64,000 bases of DNA from Zhuqueibacter pondensis. GTDB taxonomy: Bacteria > Zhuqueibacterota > Zhuqueibacteria > Zhuqueibacterales > Zhuqueibacteraceae. A model generated the notes under the pieces. It was not told the origin of the DNA, searched no databases, and saw only the letters and a list, made by a program, of their open reading frames with translations. Location of the stretch: assembly GCA_034505955.1 (NCBI GenBank), contig JAPDQK010000018.1, positions 1 to 64,000 of the forward strand, given 5' to 3'. Position numbers and translations under genes: made by a program. The number at the start of each line of letters is the position of its first letter. Within the stretch, counting starts at the first letter, position 1. Positions 7,699 through 16,933 of this stretch are shown one piece after another.

Positions 7699-8918
7699 CA
7701 GAAATCATCAACAAAGAAATAAACCATCAGCTTTGCAAGCTGCTCCAGGCTATTCAGTTTCACAATAAAAAAGTCGATTTATCCGGCCTCTTTTCGGAAC
7801 ATGTTCTTAAACAGGTGCAAGAATGCGGAATAGAATGGGACACAGCTTGCGACGAGAATTGGCTTGAAAGCATCTTTGACGAAAGGAATGTCTATCACGT
7901 CGCTGGCCTCGGATATTCCATACACATCGCCAAGTTAGACGAGAAGGCTGAAGTAAAGTTCGTGAGAGGCCTCGATTTGCTTGAGCAAAGAGATCCTTTC
8001 AAAGGCCCTCATATCAATTACCCCTTTCAGCCAGTCGCTTTTTTAGGATTAGTTTTGGGCACGAAATGCATAAAAGATCAAAGCAGGCAGAAAGAAAAGA
8101 CGAAATGGCTGACTGGAATACTGAATGAAAGAATCAAAAAAGGCGAACTTGGAGGATACCAAGCGCTCTTGTACAAGTACATTAGGCACCTACTAACAGG
8201 GCAGAAAATCGAGATTAATGACATTACTGAGCATTATTCACTTGAAGAACTCTCGGTGCTCGAGTATTTCCTAAAGAGAAACATCTTTCAAACTCATAAT
8301 CAAGATGTCCTCGGAATTATCAGAAAGGAGCTCATCAACCGGCTGGTCAAGTCCTGCATGGATGAAGTTATAGATGAAAAAGCAGCCATTGTTTGGGCTG
8401 CTGCCAACGAAAGCATCGCCATTGAAATCGATAATCTTTTGGTTTCTCCACATTTCGTGAGTGCAATCCTCTCAAGATTTGAAGATGCTATGAAACGCTG
8501 GCGATACGACACAGATTCAAAGACGAGTCCTGTGCAGTGGCCAGTTAACGAGGAAAGAGAGGTGCAAGACATAGTTTGGTTAATCCTGCGATCATATTTT
8601 GATGATCTGGTTGATGAGGAAAGATTACCAAAATTCGGCCACGCCTCCTACAAACCAGACTTTGCTATTCCATCGCTTAGACTTTTGATCGAGGTAAAAG
8701 TCGCTTACAGCAAAGATGATTTCAAAAAAATAGAGCAAGCAATAATGGTCGACAGCATCGGTTACCTTATCAACTCCTCGAGCTACGACAAGATACTCGT
8801 GTTTATCTATGATAAATCTGCAAGTGTCCAAGAGCACAATACTACGAAAAGAGCTTTGAAACAAATTGACAAAATTGGGGATGTTGTGATCGTATCAAAA
8901 CCATCTCAACTGCCGTAG
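7695..8918 (+). CDS. pAgo-associated PD-(D/E)XK nuclease (DpnII/MboI-like), predicted effector
   Basis: 407 aa. The N-terminal ~270 residues have no recognised domain and are mainly helical. The C-terminal ~130 residues form a DpnII/MboI-like restriction-endonuclease fold: KPDFAIPSLRLLIEVKVA gives D322, E333 and K335, then ILVFIYDKS. The ATG at 7695 overlaps the Argonaute stop (ATGA); an in-frame GTG at 7686 is also possible. Long-B pAgos with linked nucleases are known (BPAN or bAgaN systems), where guide-target recognition triggers DNA degradation and cell death or plasmid loss. Assignment to that class rests on motif and operon structure. A/T-rich like the Argonaute gene. Confidence 0.85.
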   Translation: MTEIINKEINHQLCKLLQAIQFHNKKVDLSGLFSEHVLKQVQECGIEWDTACDENWLESIFDERNVYHVAGLGYSIHIAKLDEKAEVKFVRGLDLLEQRDPFKGPHINYPFQPVAFLGLVLGTKCIKDQSRQKEKTKWLTGILNERIKKGELGGYQALLYKYIRHLLTGQKIEINDITEHYSLEELSVLEYFLKRNIFQTHNQDVLGIIRKELINRLVKSCMDEVIDEKAAIVWAAANESIAIEIDNLLVSPHFVSAILSRFEDAMKRWRYDTDSKTSPVQWPVNEEREVQDIVWLILRSYFDDLVDEERLPKFGHASYKPDFAIPSLRLLIEVKVAYSKDDFKKIEQAIMVDSIGYLINSSSYDKILVFIYDKSASVQEHNTTKRALKQIDKIGDVVIVSKPSQLP

Positions 8919-9211
8919 GTAATTTCCCAAAAACTGGCCCTAACGCCAATGAACTTAGCTAAAACTGAACTCTAAAACCGATTTGCTCGACACTTTGAAA
9001 CTCACTCGCAAGAAGGGCAAGACTATCGCGTCAGCGTTTGGCAATCTTTACAAGATATGATCAGTTGGTCCACGAGTGATATGACGAGCAAGCGGTTGAC
9101 CTTGCTCAGCATTCGGCTTTTATCAACTGGAATGGATTCCACTTTGCTGGATGTCGGCAGTTTACTGACGCTCTCTCGCCGAGACCAGCGCTAATGTAGA
9201 TACTGGCGGTC
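8919..9211. other. Intergenic stretch at the right border of the defence island
   Basis: No convincing gene. Short reading frames occur on the plus strand (for example one ending STLLDVGSLLTLSRRDQR before a stop near 9193), but none has a start, length or composition that supports a protein. It may be remnant sequence at the insertion border. Confidence 0.4.
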
Positions 9212-10492
9212 TTAAACTTTCAACTCCTCCACCCTCCTCCGCAAAAACCTCCTCTCCGGCTCCTGTTTTGTAAGCGCGAGCGCTCGTTCGTAAGAACCAC
9301 GCGCTTCTGCAGTTTTACCCAGCCGCCGGCAAAGCTCTGCGCGTGCCGAGTGGGCGAGGTGGTAATCGGTCAAATCCCCGCGCGTGAGAATGGTGTCAAT
9401 CAATTCCAAACCTGCGGCGGGACCGTCACGCATTGCCACCGCGGCGGCGCGGTTCAACTCGATCACCGGCGAAGGCGCCATCTGCAAAAGCAAGTCGTAA
9501 AGCGCAACGATCTGCGCCCAATCCGTGTCGGCAGCGGTGGGCGCTTGCGCATGCACCGCCGCTATCGCCGCTTGAAGGGTGTAGGGGCCGATACGCCGCG
9601 ATGCCAGCGCGTGTTCCACCAGCGCCAAGCCCTCCGCAATTTGTTCGCGGTTCCAGAGCGAGCGGTCCTGATCTTCCAGCAGAATCAAGTCACCCTCCGG
9701 TGAGGTGCGCGCCGGCCGCCGCGATTCGTGCAGCAGCATCAGCGCGAGCAGTCCCATCACTTCCGGCTCCGGCAACAACTCGACAAGCAACCGTCCGAGG
9801 CGTATCGCTTCGCCGGAAAGATCAGGCCGCGTCAACGATTCGCCCGATGAAGCAGAATATCCTTCGTTGAATACCAAGTAGATCACGTGCAGCACGGTGT
9901 CGAGTCGCTCAGGCAGATCGGCCCGCGACGGCACTTGATAGGGAATGCCTGCGTCGCGGATCTTGGCCTTGGCGCGCACGATACGCTGGGCCACCGTGGG
10001 TGGAGAAGTAAGGAAAGCGCAGGCAATCTCCTCGGTGGTGAGGCCGCAGACCTCGCGCAGCGTCAGCGCGATCCGGGCCTCCGGTGACAGCGCCGGATGG
10101 CAGCACGTGAAGATCAGTCGCAACTGGTCGTCGGCGACACCATCGTCGTCCCATTCTACCTCGCCGGCGGAGTGGGTGTCGGAACCGAGGCGCGCGGCAA
10201 TCTCCGCCAGCGAGGCGTCGAAGCGGGCGCGCCGGCGCATGGCGTCGATGGCCTTGAAGCGGCCGGCGGAAACGAGCCATGCCCGGGGATTTTGGGGAAC
10301 GCCATCCCGCGGCCATTGCTCCAACGCGGCCGTAAAGGCATCGTGCAGCGCATCCTCCGCAAGATCGAAGTCGCCGAGCAAACGGATGAGGCTGGCGAGG
10401 ACCCGGCGAGACTCGGCGCGGTAGATGGCGTCCACCATCTGGCGGATGGATTCGGCGGCGTTCGCACGCATCAATGATGCTCCCTCGGCCAT
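9212..10492 (-). CDS. ECF42-type RNA polymerase sigma factor with C-terminal TPR-like domain
   Basis: 426 aa. Region 2 lies at ~10-85 (VLASLIRLLGDFDLAEDALHDAF, then AWLVSAGRFKAIDAMRRR). A linker with LRLIFTCCHPAL precedes region 4 (LTLREVCGLTTEEIACAFL, VAQRIVRAKAKIR). The remaining ~230 residues are a helical TPR-type extension (VIYLVFNEGYSAS, LLALMLLHESRR, YDLLLQMAPSPVIELNRAAA). This architecture is the ECF42/COG4941 type, which works without an anti-sigma factor and uses its C-terminal extension for control. ECF42 genes sit next to DGPF genes; here the cluster is 5.9 kb away, beyond the Argonaute island. A second Met at residue 8 is an alternative start. Confidence 0.92.
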   Translation of the reverse strand: MAEGASLMRANAAESIRQMVDAIYRAESRRVLASLIRLLGDFDLAEDALHDAFTAALEQWPRDGVPQNPRAWLVSAGRFKAIDAMRRRARFDASLAEIAARLGSDTHSAGEVEWDDDGVADDQLRLIFTCCHPALSPEARIALTLREVCGLTTEEIACAFLTSPPTVAQRIVRAKAKIRDAGIPYQVPSRADLPERLDTVLHVIYLVFNEGYSASSGESLTRPDLSGEAIRLGRLLVELLPEPEVMGLLALMLLHESRRPARTSPEGDLILLEDQDRSLWNREQIAEGLALVEHALASRRIGPYTLQAAIAAVHAQAPTAADTDWAQIVALYDLLLQMAPSPVIELNRAAAVAMRDGPAAGLELIDTILTRGDLTDYHLAHSARAELCRRLGKTAEARGSYERALALTKQEPERRFLRRRVEELKV

Positions 10493-10581
10493 GGGTACTC
10501 AAATAATCAAAAAGATGGGTTGTCGTCCTCTGGTATTTGGAAGAAATCTTTGATGAGCTGGTGGCCACTCTTATGGAACAC

Positions 10582-10696
10582 TTAACTCCGATAATTCATG
10601 AGCCACATTTTCAGGCTTGCGCCAATCCCGTGAGATGACAAGCATAACAGTATCTCACGGGGTCGATTTACGCACTGCGTGAATTATCGGGGTTAA
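10582..10696 (+). repeat. MITE-like element, copy A (115 bp)
   Basis: Starts TTAACTCCGATAATTCATG and ends CGTGAATTATCGGGGTTAA, the same terminal inverted repeats as copies B (28525-28615) and C (52826-52916). It differs by a nested hairpin, CCCGTGAGAT (10627-10636) with ATCTCACGGG (10652-10661), replacing the corresponding middle section. Too short to code. Lies between the ECF sigma gene and an amidase gene. Confidence 0.8.
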
Positions 10697-10798
10697 TTGT
10701 GGGGCTGACATTCGTGGACACTCTCGTCCGACTCGACATTGGGCAAGCCAAACAAACTTCTTTGTCAAGAAAATCTTCTCAAAAGTAAAAGGCCTTAT

Positions 10799-12421
10799 TC
10801 AGATTCCCCATTCATATTTTTCTTTGAACTTCTTGATGCTGTTGAAAATCGCTTCGGCGAGGTCTTGCTGAAAGCTCGCGTCATTGAGCAGCGTTGACTC
10901 GCGGGGGTTGGAAATGAAGGCGGTTTCGATGAGAATGTTGGGCATGGAGGCGCCGATGAGCACATAATAACCGGCCTGCTTGACGCCACGATTGGCCAGC
11001 TTGGTTTTGCTGGAAAGTTCTTCCTGCACCATCGCTGCCAGATCTTCACTTTCGCGATTGAAGGCATTCTGCGCCATGGCCGCCAGGATGAAACTCTCGG
11101 CGCCCAATCCCGCATACGCGCTGCTATCGGGTTCATAGCGAATCACGGAGTTTTCAAGGCGGGCAACTTCGAGGGCTTCTTCGGTTTTGGCCGGCCCGAG
11201 AAAATATGTGGTGGCGCCGTTGACGCGCCGGCTCAGGTTCGAGTTACAATGAATGCTGATGAAAATTTTCCCCTGCACGGAATTGGCCAGTTGCGTGCGA
11301 TCTTTCAATGGCACAAAGCGATCATCCTCCCGCGTCATCACGACGCGAACATCCAGATTTTTCTCCAACAGGCGTTTTAGCCGCTTGGCAATTCCAAGCG
11401 TCACATTTTTCTCGTGCACGCCGTTGGCGCCGATGGCGCCCGGATCATGCCCGCCGTGGCCGGGGTCGAGCACGATCGTATCAATCAGCCATTTCCGGCG
11501 CTCGTTTTCGAGGTTACGTAACACCTCCGTAGGAAGTGGCTGGCCGGTTGGCAACGAAACAAGAATCTCATTACCTTGTCCACTAATCACAATGCGATTG
11601 TGATCTATGTCTTCTTTGAGCTGGCAAGATACCTGCGCCACCGCTCCAACTTGCAAAGGCAAAACGCGCTGAACGATGCCGGCGGCTTGCACATGGCGGG
11701 CAGCACCGGAATCAATCCGGCTGCCGATCACATCGACATAGAGCCAGCGTTGGCTGAGGCGCGTGCTCACAGTTTTCCGATTGAACGGCCGCGTGGTCTG
11801 AATGCGGATCAGAGTACCGTTGGCTTTTTGCTCGACAAGAATTTTTGAAATGGCCGTGATCTCGGGTTTGGGCGCGGCAGGAGCAGGCGGGGTCGAAATC
11901 ACAGTGACAACGGGAGGATTATCGGGCGCTTTGGAGAAATCCAACTCCGCGGGCCATGCTTTGGGATAGAGTGGCCGGAGCAAATCTGTGAAATAGCGCA
12001 ACGGCACCAAGATGTCACCATTGGCATAACGGGTTTCCAACGGCAACTGCACCACGCGGTCGCCAATTTGGACGAACGGATTCATGGCCGTGACCTTCAC
12101 TTCCATGCCGCCCACGTAAAGAATAACTTTGCGTGCCTTTTCACTGTAAAACGTGCGCAGGTCGAGGAATTCGGCCAAATCCCCCAAAGCGACAAACTGG
12201 AAATTACCCATCTCCGGCAGCGTGACAACTGCCAACGGGTGACGAGAGGCACTACTGGCTGCAGGAGAATCTTGGGATTGCGCAAATACACGACTCCCAA
12301 AAGCAAGAGCTGCCAGCACAGATATGGTCATCACCACAAAATTGAAGCCGCACGATCGAAATCTGTGCCACCAAACCCTGCTTGACCACGGAATACAAAA
12401 CGAAAACGAAGAGTTTGACAC
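10799..12421 (-). CDS. Secreted N-acetylmuramoyl-L-alanine amidase with AMIN domain
   Basis: About 540 aa. Signal peptide with h-region VVMTISVLAALAFG and probable cleavage after SRVFA. A copper-amine-oxidase-N-like domain follows (FVALGDLAEFLDLRTFYSEK to ILVPLRYFTDLL), then an AMIN domain, and a C-terminal Amidase_3 zinc domain (IVLDPGHGGHDPGAIG, SIHCNSN, NILIETAFISNP). It cleaves the amide bond between MurNAc and the stem peptide, probably in cell separation. The frame is open to 12580, but that would overlap the rhomboid gene by 130 bp; I prefer the GTG at 12421, which gives a basic n-region. ATG 12331 is an alternative. Confidence 0.88.
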   Translation of the reverse strand: MSNSSFSFCIPWSSRVWWHRFRSCGFNFVVMTISVLAALAFGSRVFAQSQDSPAASSASRHPLAVVTLPEMGNFQFVALGDLAEFLDLRTFYSEKARKVILYVGGMEVKVTAMNPFVQIGDRVVQLPLETRYANGDILVPLRYFTDLLRPLYPKAWPAELDFSKAPDNPPVVTVISTPPAPAAPKPEITAISKILVEQKANGTLIRIQTTRPFNRKTVSTRLSQRWLYVDVIGSRIDSGAARHVQAAGIVQRVLPLQVGAVAQVSCQLKEDIDHNRIVISGQGNEILVSLPTGQPLPTEVLRNLENERRKWLIDTIVLDPGHGGHDPGAIGANGVHEKNVTLGIAKRLKRLLEKNLDVRVVMTREDDRFVPLKDRTQLANSVQGKIFISIHCNSNLSRRVNGATTYFLGPAKTEEALEVARLENSVIRYEPDSSAYAGLGAESFILAAMAQNAFNRESEDLAAMVQEELSSKTKLANRGVKQAGYYVLIGASMPNILIETAFISNPRESTLLNDASFQQDLAEAIFNSIKKFKEKYEWGI

Positions 12422-12449
12422 TTCACGTAGAGCCCCGTCACGACCAAAT

Positions 12450-13364
12450 TCACGCCAATCCTTCCGAATGAAGATTCTTTTGCCTGAGATATTGACTCGC
12501 TTTGTTGAGAATCTGCTTTTCCTCTGCCGTAAGATTCTCATAACCGACTTCATTGATTTTGTCCAATATCGCATCGACACGCTCGCGAAGTTGAGCCTCC
12601 TGCTGGTGCCGGCGAACGATTTGCATTTGCCGCCGCTTTTCCGTACGCTGACGGAGCCATTTACGAAAACGACCGAAGCTGTTCTTCGGAACTCTCACCG
12701 GATAGCTTTCGCCCCACCGCAAGCTCGGCTTTATGTGCTTCAGATATAGAAATCCTACCAGCATTCCGCCCAAATGCGCAAAATGGGCAACACCGCCATC
12801 AGTTGCCGTCAGGCCAAAATAAAGGGAAAATAGGATGCTTGCGATAACGAAATATTTGACTTTGATATTGACTGGCAAAACAAGAAACAACAAAAACGTG
12901 ATGACGCGATTCGGGAAAAGGATGCCGAAGGCCATCAGCAGCCCGTAGATGGCGCCCGAAGCGCCAATCACCGGTACGGCGGCAGTATTGGTGAAAAAGA
13001 TGCTGACCACGATGTGCACGAGGCCCGCACCGATTCCACAAATCAAATAGTAGCGGATAAAATCCCTCGTACCCCAATATCGTTCCAGCTCGGTCCCGAA
13101 CATCCACAGAAAAAGCATGTTCATCAGAATGTGGAAAATGCTTCTGACATCGTGCAGAAACATGTAGGTGACCAGTTGCCAGACGGTGAATTTGTGCACC
13201 ACCCAATCAGGTCGCAGCTCGAGCCAATTGACGGCGGTTTCAGCAAAAAAAGACCAATGCTGGAGTATGAAAAAACCCAGGTTGGAGACAATCAAGTACT
13301 TGACGGCCGGTGTCAATCCTCCGCCAAGTCCGATGCGCTCATACTGTTGCCCGTAAATACCCAT
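12450..13364 (-). CDS. Rhomboid-family intramembrane serine protease
   Basis: 304 aa with six or more hydrophobic helices. Catalytic dyad: Ser136 in GASGAIYG and His197 in HFAHLGG; the WQLVTYMFLH and HILMNMLFLWMFG segments are typical of the fold. The C-terminal ~80 residues are cytosolic, highly charged and include a predicted coiled coil (EEAQLRERVDAILDKINEVG). It would cut membrane-anchored proteins. I prefer the start MGIYGQQY at 13364 over the longer frame to 13424. The amidase follows about 30 bp downstream, so both may form one transcript. Confidence 0.9.
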   Translation of the reverse strand: MGIYGQQYERIGLGGGLTPAVKYLIVSNLGFFILQHWSFFAETAVNWLELRPDWVVHKFTVWQLVTYMFLHDVRSIFHILMNMLFLWMFGTELERYWGTRDFIRYYLICGIGAGLVHIVVSIFFTNTAAVPVIGASGAIYGLLMAFGILFPNRVITFLLFLVLPVNIKVKYFVIASILFSLYFGLTATDGGVAHFAHLGGMLVGFLYLKHIKPSLRWGESYPVRVPKNSFGRFRKWLRQRTEKRRQMQIVRRHQQEAQLRERVDAILDKINEVGYENLTAEEKQILNKASQYLRQKNLHSEGLA

Positions 13365-13502
13365 TTTTTCTTTGAAATGAGGTACGATGAAAAATCGTGA
13401 ACATTCAGCCGCAGCGTTTTTCATTCAGGAGGATATTGACAAAATGACATCTGATCAAGGCCGGATCATCAGGGCTGAATGATGCACAAAATATCCCTTA
13501 AC

Positions 13503-14138
13503 CTACCACAAGCCAAAGCGCAGGCCGCCGCGAAAACCAAGACCGGAAAGATCGACCTGGCTCCAGACCGGCAAGCCTTGCGCGTTTTTCTTCTCGTCGC
13601 GCTTCACCTTGGCGTTGTGATAAAAAATTTCGGCAATCACTGCCGAGCGGCTGCCGATGCGATACTGAAAACCGCCTCCGGCCAGCCAGGCGAAGCCGCT
13701 GTAGAATCGCCTCTCTTTTTTCTGTTCCAAAAAGTTATTCTCATTATTCCACAGCATTTCATACCCCAGTCCGACATTGCCGAACCAGTGAAAGTCGTCT
13801 TCGCTGAAATGAACAATGGCTTCGCCCATGATCGGCAAAAAGAAAGTGGTAAAATCGATCTCTTGTTGCACCGTGGTTTCCACCAAACCGCCGGCGCTGA
13901 CCGTTTTAGCAACGAGGCCGGTTTTTTGATAACTTCGCCGAAACACATTCACGGTCGCGCCCAGCTCGACCGACTCATCGACCTGGCTGGTCAAATCCAT
14001 ACCGAGAACCAAACCGGCTTTGGAATCTTTCGGATCAAGATAGCCGAGGCGGATGCCGGAAATATGCAATTGCGCCGAACTGTTTTGGACGGTGAAAAAC
14101 AAAAGGGCGGCGGAAATGAACATCAGGTTTTTCCACAT
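13503..14138 (-). CDS. Outer-membrane beta-barrel-like protein
   Basis: 211 aa with a clear signal peptide (LMFISAALLFFTVQNSSA, cleavage before QLH). The rest is a series of amphipathic strands with alternating aromatic and Gly residues (VGLGYEMLW, AWLAGGGFQYRIG, GFRGGLRFGLW) and ends in an aromatic residue, as outer-membrane barrels do. About eight strands can be counted. No close family recognised; role unknown. AGAAGGAG precedes the start. The longer plus-strand frame over the same bases is a shadow. Confidence 0.75.
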   Translation of the reverse strand: MWKNLMFISAALLFFTVQNSSAQLHISGIRLGYLDPKDSKAGLVLGMDLTSQVDESVELGATVNVFRRSYQKTGLVAKTVSAGGLVETTVQQEIDFTTFFLPIMGEAIVHFSEDDFHWFGNVGLGYEMLWNNENNFLEQKKERRFYSGFAWLAGGGFQYRIGSRSAVIAEIFYHNAKVKRDEKKNAQGLPVWSQVDLSGLGFRGGLRFGLW

Positions 14139-14252
14139 TATGGTCTTCTCCTTCTGAATTTGTGTGTTGTTTCATTTTATGAAACCACACACTAAAAGTC
14201 AAGTAAAACCTTTTGCAACTCTTAATGCCTCGGTTATCGTTGGACAACCAAG

Positions 14253-14360
14253 CCGGTCATGCCTGGCGCGGTCAGGGCTGTCAGCATCTTCGCCAGAATA
14301 AGCACTGTTCCATGTACCTGAAAAGATTCCTCGGACGCAGTCTTTGCAGAATGACATTCT
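14253..14360 (-). repeat. Dispersed repeat R2, copy 1
   Basis: Read on the minus strand it begins GAATGTCATTCTGCAAA and later has GAAGATGCTGACAGCCCTG. The sequence at 55922-56013 begins the same way and contains GAAGATGCTTCCGAGCCCTG at a similar distance. Moderate similarity, about 100 bp, non-coding. Lies between the glycosyltransferase and the barrel protein genes. Confidence 0.45.
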
Positions 14361-14404
14361 TGGGGGATTATCTATTCCACCAGGAAGCGAGATATTACTT
14401 GAGC

Positions 14405-15586
14405 TCACAGGAGTGCTTGCGCGCGCAGTTTTGCCTGCATGCTTTCACTCAGCTTGAAACGGCGTGTAAACAGTTCGATGTAAATTTTGGCATAATTGCG
14501 CACCATGGCTTCGAGGCTGAATTTCTCCACAATGCGCTGGTGGCCGAGCCGGCCCATTTGCTGGCGTTGTTCCGGATCGCGCAATAGCTTCAGGATGGCG
14601 GCAGCCATGGCATTGGGATGATTGGGGGGCACGAGCAGCCCGGTCTCGCCATGCACCACCAATTCCGGATTGCCACCGACTGCGGTGGCGACCACGGGCA
14701 ATCCCGAAGCCATGGCTTCAAGAATGGTGTTGGACATGCCTTCGCTTTCCGAGGCCAGCACGAAGACATCGAGCGCACGCAAAATCTCGGGTACATCCTT
14801 GCGCCCGCCCAGAAAACGCACATGATCCGCCATATCGTAATCATTCGCCATTTTCTTCAACTCCTCATAAAGCGGACCCTCGCCAACGACCATCAGATAA
14901 GCATTGGGAATTTCTCGAAAAACCAGTTTGCTGGCCTTCAAAAGAATCGGATACGCCTTGACTGGAACCAACCGGCCAACCGCACCGATTACCAAAGCCT
15001 CGCTCGGCAAACCTAATCTCGCTTTGTAATCGACGCCATTGGGCGAAACTTCAAAACGACCGAGATCAACCCCGTTGGCAATAACACGAATACGCGCTTG
15101 CGGAAATCCGAAGTTTTTGTGGAGATTTTCGCGCAACACTTCCGATACGGAGAGCACCTGATCCGTGGTATGCCAAAACAGGCGCTGCACGTAGATGTGT
15201 ACCTTGGTATCGGTTTTCATCGTACCGTGCTCACCGTGAATGATGATCGGCACGGCGGCCAGCTTGGCGCCGACGACACCCTCCAGCAAAGTGGCCCAGG
15301 AATGGGTATGCGCAATGTGAATCCGATAGCGCCAAAATTCTCTTGCCAGTTTGAAATACAGTCGATAATCACCACCTAATTTATCGCCAAGTTCAATCAC
15401 ACGGCATCGGGTTGGATCGACTCGTTGGATAAGCGGGCCGCCGTGAACATAAGTGAAAATATAATTTTCAAAAATGTCCGGGTTCAAGCTATTAACAAGG
15501 TTGACCACGCCGTTTTCCTTGCCGCCATACTGCAAGTGTGCACAAACGTGCGCGACCTTTATTTTGCCGGGTGAAGCTCTCTTCAT
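14405..15586 (-). CDS. GT4-family glycosyltransferase
   Basis: 393-aa GT-B enzyme: KVAHVCAHLQYGGKENGVVN at the N-terminus (donor/acceptor Gly loop), VIGAVGRLVPVKAYPILLKA at the start of the second Rossmann fold, and the signature SESEGMSNTILEAMASGLPVVAT for nucleotide-sugar binding. It probably acts on envelope polysaccharide or glycolipid. I take the ATG at 15586 (GAGG 11 nt upstream); an in-frame TTG at 15658 would overlap the upstream acyltransferase by 4 bp. The tight spacing indicates an operon with that gene. Confidence 0.9.
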   Translation of the reverse strand: MKRASPGKIKVAHVCAHLQYGGKENGVVNLVNSLNPDIFENYIFTYVHGGPLIQRVDPTRCRVIELGDKLGGDYRLYFKLAREFWRYRIHIAHTHSWATLLEGVVGAKLAAVPIIIHGEHGTMKTDTKVHIYVQRLFWHTTDQVLSVSEVLRENLHKNFGFPQARIRVIANGVDLGRFEVSPNGVDYKARLGLPSEALVIGAVGRLVPVKAYPILLKASKLVFREIPNAYLMVVGEGPLYEELKKMANDYDMADHVRFLGGRKDVPEILRALDVFVLASESEGMSNTILEAMASGLPVVATAVGGNPELVVHGETGLLVPPNHPNAMAAAILKLLRDPEQRQQMGRLGHQRIVEKFSLEAMVRNYAKIYIELFTRRFKLSESMQAKLRAQALL

Positions 15587-15654
15587 TTTCAATCCAGCCT
15601 CTTTGTTGATTGGGACTATTTCTGGGTTACAGTTACTGGGCTGTCCGCTCCATT

Positions 15655-16713
15655 TCAAACATCGCGATCAGCTTGGGTCATGAACCAATTCTGTTCATTG
15701 AGCACGATCCTGTCAGGTCCCTCCGGGTGCGCGTGAACGGCAATACTGGAATTGACCGTGTCGCAAAAGCCCGGTCCGAAAGAGCGCAGAATTGGCAGGA
15801 TGGGATTATGATCGCTGGCGCGCACCGACAACGAGCAGTAACCATGAGCACGCAGCCAGCGAATAATTCCGGCGAGCAGCACCCCGGCCTTTTCACCATG
15901 TGCCGGTGTCAAGAAATCGAGAATTCTGGCGCCATCACCTTGAAAGTCTACGACAGCATAACCTCGCAACTGTTTTTCCTCTTCGAGTCGAAAAATGCAG
16001 AATTCTTTGTGTGTGGGATTCTGCAGAAAACGCCATGAAAGAAACTGGGCATCGCGAACGGCGATCACGGGAAAGCCCCAATCTGTGCTGTCGAACAATT
16101 CGTCATATTCATCATCGAAGCGCGTTTGCGCTTGCAGACGCACGGCAAGACCGTTGCTGCGCAGCCAATTCCCCCGCCAGGCCAGCAACACCGGATTGGC
16201 GACGTGCGCCAACATGGAGGAAAACAAATTTTTGCCTGTCCACTTATTGAGAAAACGATCGAAGCGCAATATTACGCTGTGCCGCGCCAGCCTGCCGATG
16301 ACCACGTGGCCGACTTTCTCCAGCACAACGCGCATATTTTCGACCGGGTGCGAGTAGAGAAATCGCATTTCCCCTCGATCCACACACTCCTTGACCGCAC
16401 GGCGCAACTTGATGGCCACGCCAAGTGTGCGAAAATCTTTGTCAATGGAAGTATCCGCACCGTTCCAAGCAAGCACTGGCGCACCATTGATCAGCACGCG
16501 CCGCGGGAAAGCGCTCACCGCGCCGACAACTTTGCCGGAACTTTCATCGATCGCCAGCCAGGCGCGAGGCTGTCCATACGGATTGCGCGAGAGCGACCAT
16601 TCGAATCGTGCCTGCCGCATGGTCTGATCACCATGTTGGCGATTGCGCAACAACGTATCAAGCAAAATGTTTCGATCGGCTGGCAGCACGGCCTCACGGA
16701 TCACAATACCCAT
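15655..16713 (-). CDS. GNAT-fold acyltransferase
   Basis: 352 aa. The N-terminal domain has the GNAT pattern (ARAWLAIDESSGKVVGAVSAFPRRVLINGAPV, then DFRTLGVAIKLRRAVKECVD for acyl-CoA binding), and the second half has a related fold with SFLSWRFLQNP-like and YAVVDFQGDGARILDFL strands. Similar proteins occur in polysaccharide gene clusters, where they acylate sugars or lipids. Operon with the following glycosyltransferase. Substrate unknown. Confidence 0.75.
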   Translation of the reverse strand: MGIVIREAVLPADRNILLDTLLRNRQHGDQTMRQARFEWSLSRNPYGQPRAWLAIDESSGKVVGAVSAFPRRVLINGAPVLAWNGADTSIDKDFRTLGVAIKLRRAVKECVDRGEMRFLYSHPVENMRVVLEKVGHVVIGRLARHSVILRFDRFLNKWTGKNLFSSMLAHVANPVLLAWRGNWLRSNGLAVRLQAQTRFDDEYDELFDSTDWGFPVIAVRDAQFLSWRFLQNPTHKEFCIFRLEEEKQLRGYAVVDFQGDGARILDFLTPAHGEKAGVLLAGIIRWLRAHGYCSLSVRASDHNPILPILRSFGPGFCDTVNSSIAVHAHPEGPDRIVLNEQNWFMTQADRDV

Positions 16714-16933
16714 TCAAAAACCTCTATGCAGTGGATCGAATATATAATGCTCGTTCGACGTCTAAAACGCAGTTTTCATCTGCCATCAAACCGGGTCCTG
16801 TCGACAAATCTGTGTTAAAGTTTATACCCGCATTGGAAGGAAAAAGCGGAGAGGGGGAGACAGGAATGATTACGCTCTGGGAAGTTTATTGAGATTTGCA
16901 AAAACAATAAGAAAAAAGCAAAGTCCAGAGCTT

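Noticed and set aside
10799..12580. Amidase start at 12580
   Set aside because: It would overlap the rhomboid gene by 130 bp and put 80 unlikely residues before the signal peptide.
14199..14408. 69-codon minus-strand frame
   Set aside because: It consists largely of the R2 repeat and has no support as a protein.
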